A model generated the notes under the pieces. It saw nothing but the letters and a program-made list of their open reading frames with translations. It was not told where the DNA came from and ran no database searches. A stretch of 13,200 nt of DNA from Bacillota bacterium (GTDB lineage Bacteria > Bacillota > Clostridia > Lachnospirales > Lachnospiraceae), in contig JAEYPP010000022.1 of the NCBI GenBank assembly GCA_023410575.1, positions 1 to 13,200 of the forward strand, in the 5' to 3' direction. The first letter of the stretch is position 1. Each line of letters starts with the position of its first letter. Positions 11,632 through 13,200 of this stretch are shown piece by piece. A program made the position numbers and the translations under genes.

Positions 11632-13176
11632 TTATTCAAACTCAATCGTAGCAGGTGGCTTCCCTGTACAGTCATAGAATACTCTATTTACATGCTTAAC
11701 CTCATTTACGATACGGCTTGATACTTTACCGATCACTTCCCAAGGCAACTCAGCAAATTCTGCAGTCATAAAATCGATTGTATTTACTGCACGTAATGCA
11801 ATTGCATAATCATAAGTTCTCTCATCCCCCATAACACCAACTGACTTCATATTGGTTAGGGCTGCGAAGTATTGACCGATGCTACGATCTAAGCCAGCTT
11901 TAGCAATCTCTTCACGATAGATTGCATCCGCATCTTGAACGATTTTAACTTTTTCAGCAGTAACATCACCGATAATGCGAACTCCAAGACCTGGGCCTGG
12001 GAATGGCTGACGGTATACAAGTTTTTCTGGAATGCCAAGCTCAAGACCTGCTTTTCGAACTTCATCTTTGAATAAATCACGTAATGGCTCAATAATTTCT
12101 TTAAAATCTACACAGTCAGGAAGACCTCCTACGTTATGGTGAGATTTGATAACAACAGATTCACCACCTACACCACTCTCAACTATGTCTGGATAAATTG
12201 TACCCTGAACTAAGAAATCAACAGCTCCGATCTTCTTTGCTTCTTCTTCAAAGACGCGAATAAACTCTTCACCAATAATCTTTCTCTTCTTTTCAGGTTC
12301 CTCAACACCCTTTAACTTCTCATAGAAACGTTCTTGGGCATTGACACGGATAAAGTTTAATTTATATGGGCCATTTGGTCCAAATACTGCTTCTACTTCA
12401 TCACCTTCGTTTTTACGAAGTAAACCATGGTCAACAAACACGCAGGTAAGTTGGTCACCAACTGCTTTTGATAACATAACTGCTGCCACTGAGGAATCAA
12501 CACCACCTGAAAGTGCACATAAAACTTTACCGTTCCCTACTTTCTCACGTAATGCAACAATTGATCTTTCTACGAATGAATCCATCTTCCAGTCACCAGA
12601 GCATCCACATACTTCATAAACGAAGTTGGATAACATCTTCTTACCATCTTGTGTATGAAGGACTTCTGGGTGAAATTGAACAAGGTAAAGTTTCTTAGAC
12701 TCATCTTCAGCAGCTGCAACCGGGCAATCTGATGTATGTGCAGATATTGTAAAGCCCTCAGCCACTTTTTCGATATAGTCAAAATGACTCATCCAACATA
12801 CGGTCTCTTTTGATACATCCTTAAATATCTTGGAATCTGTATCAATGAGAACTTTGGTCTTACCATATTCACGAACTTCTGCTTTTTTAACACTACCGCC
12901 AAGTACATGGGACATTAGCTGTGCACCATAACAGATACCGAGTACTGGAATACCCATCTCAAATAGTTCCTTCGCATACGTTGGTGAATCTGGTAAATAA
13001 CAGCTATTTGGTCCACCTGTTAAGATGATACCCTTTGGATTCATAGCCTTTATTTTCTCAAGATCTGTCTTATATGAATAGATTTCACAGTAAACATTGC
13101 ATTCTCTGACTCTACGTGCAATCAGCTGATTATACTGACCACCAAAATCGAGTACAATTACCATTTCCTTGTTCAC
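11632..13176 (-). CDS. guaA: GMP synthase (glutamine-hydrolysing)
   Basis: This enzyme makes GMP from XMP, ATP and glutamine, the last step of guanine nucleotide synthesis. The 514-residue length is normal for the fused bacterial form. The N-terminal class I glutaminase has nucleophile C82 in GICYGAQ and H169/E171 in FHPE. The ATP-pyrophosphatase domain begins with the P-loop SGGVDSS (223-229), followed by FVDHGLLRKNE. The C-terminal dimerisation/XMP-binding domain includes RQPFPGPGLGVR and the standard ending PPATIEFE. The start is GTG at 13176-13174, with AGGAGG 8 bases upstream; the next ATG, at codon 5, would be too far from it. Only 24 bases upstream are visible, so a promoter or purine riboswitch cannot be judged. 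It is the clearest chromosomal core gene in the window. Confidence 0.98.
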   Translation of the reverse strand: MNKEMVIVLDFGGQYNQLIARRVRECNVYCEIYSYKTDLEKIKAMNPKGIILTGGPNSCYLPDSPTYAKELFEMGIPVLGICYGAQLMSHVLGGSVKKAEVREYGKTKVLIDTDSKIFKDVSKETVCWMSHFDYIEKVAEGFTISAHTSDCPVAAAEDESKKLYLVQFHPEVLHTQDGKKMLSNFVYEVCGCSGDWKMDSFVERSIVALREKVGNGKVLCALSGGVDSSVAAVMLSKAVGDQLTCVFVDHGLLRKNEGDEVEAVFGPNGPYKLNFIRVNAQERFYEKLKGVEEPEKKRKIIGEEFIRVFEEEAKKIGAVDFLVQGTIYPDIVESGVGGESVVIKSHHNVGGLPDCVDFKEIIEPLRDLFKDEVRKAGLELGIPEKLVYRQPFPGPGLGVRIIGDVTAEKVKIVQDADAIYREEIAKAGLDRSIGQYFAALTNMKSVGVMGDERTYDYAIALRAVNTIDFMTAEFAELPWEVIGKVSSRIVNEVKHVNRVFYDCTGKPPATIEFE

Positions 13177-13200
13177 GATTAATTCCTCCTAAAGTTTCCT

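Noticed and set aside
13177..13200. Possible purine riboswitch upstream of guaA
   Set aside because: Only 24 bases are present, enough to see the ribosome binding site but not any aptamer.
1..13200. CRISPR array, tRNA or rRNA genes
   Set aside because: No regularly spaced repeats and no tRNA-like cloverleaf or rRNA sequence were seen on either strand.

Overview
The window is AT-rich DNA with gene content and signals typical of a low-GC Firmicute, most likely a clostridium of the Lachnospiraceae type. Shine-Dalgarno sites are strong (AGGAGG, GGAGGTG), AT-rich factor-independent terminators are common, and a standard 514-residue GMP synthase gene sits at the right edge. That gene and the purC remnant look like chromosomal core DNA. 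Everything left of about position 10040 looks like an acquired and partly decayed island.

Layout. 1-127 is the end of what looks like an IS66-family element, with the first eight codons of its first gene. 128-1184 is debris: a frameshifted fragment of a PfkB-type sugar kinase gene (291-868), an unassigned patch (869-1184) and short repeats. 1185-8921 is a tight six-gene operon on the minus strand. 9066-9479 is a 137-residue orphan, followed by a 5'-truncated coiled-coil gene (9561-10037). That fragment abuts, head to head, the 3' third of purC (10038-10416, plus strand), which carries a one-base frameshift. 10497-11114 encodes an XRE-type regulator. 11115-11631 is intergenic and holds a possible 32-codon hydrophobic ORF, two overlapping hairpins and a nested palindromic element. 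11632-13176 is guaA.

The central operon, in order of transcription (8921 to 1185), encodes a 90-residue winged-helix protein, a 999-residue fused endonuclease-methyltransferase, a 542-residue adenine methyltransferase, a DUF262 protein, a HEPN protein with an R-N-x3-H motif, and a 353-residue protein with a Cys-rich N-terminus and an E-x-K motif. The 999 + 542 pair matches the two-protein plan of Eco57I-type (type IIG) restriction-modification, including a PD-x13-EAK nuclease motif. The last three genes overlap by ATGA or lie a few bases apart, so they are probably translated together. They look like a second defence module, combining a ParB/Srx-like NTPase-type sensor, a predicted RNase and a possible nuclease, attached to the restriction system. 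The winged-helix protein is the obvious candidate regulator: an imperfect palindrome covers the spacer and parts of both boxes of the operon promoter, and a perfect inverted repeat lies just upstream.

Family assignments rest on motifs read by eye, with no database search. The strongest are guaA, the methyltransferase/nuclease pair, DUF262, HEPN, the XRE protein and the purC remnant. The weakest are the IS66 end, the coiled-coil fragment and the small ORF.
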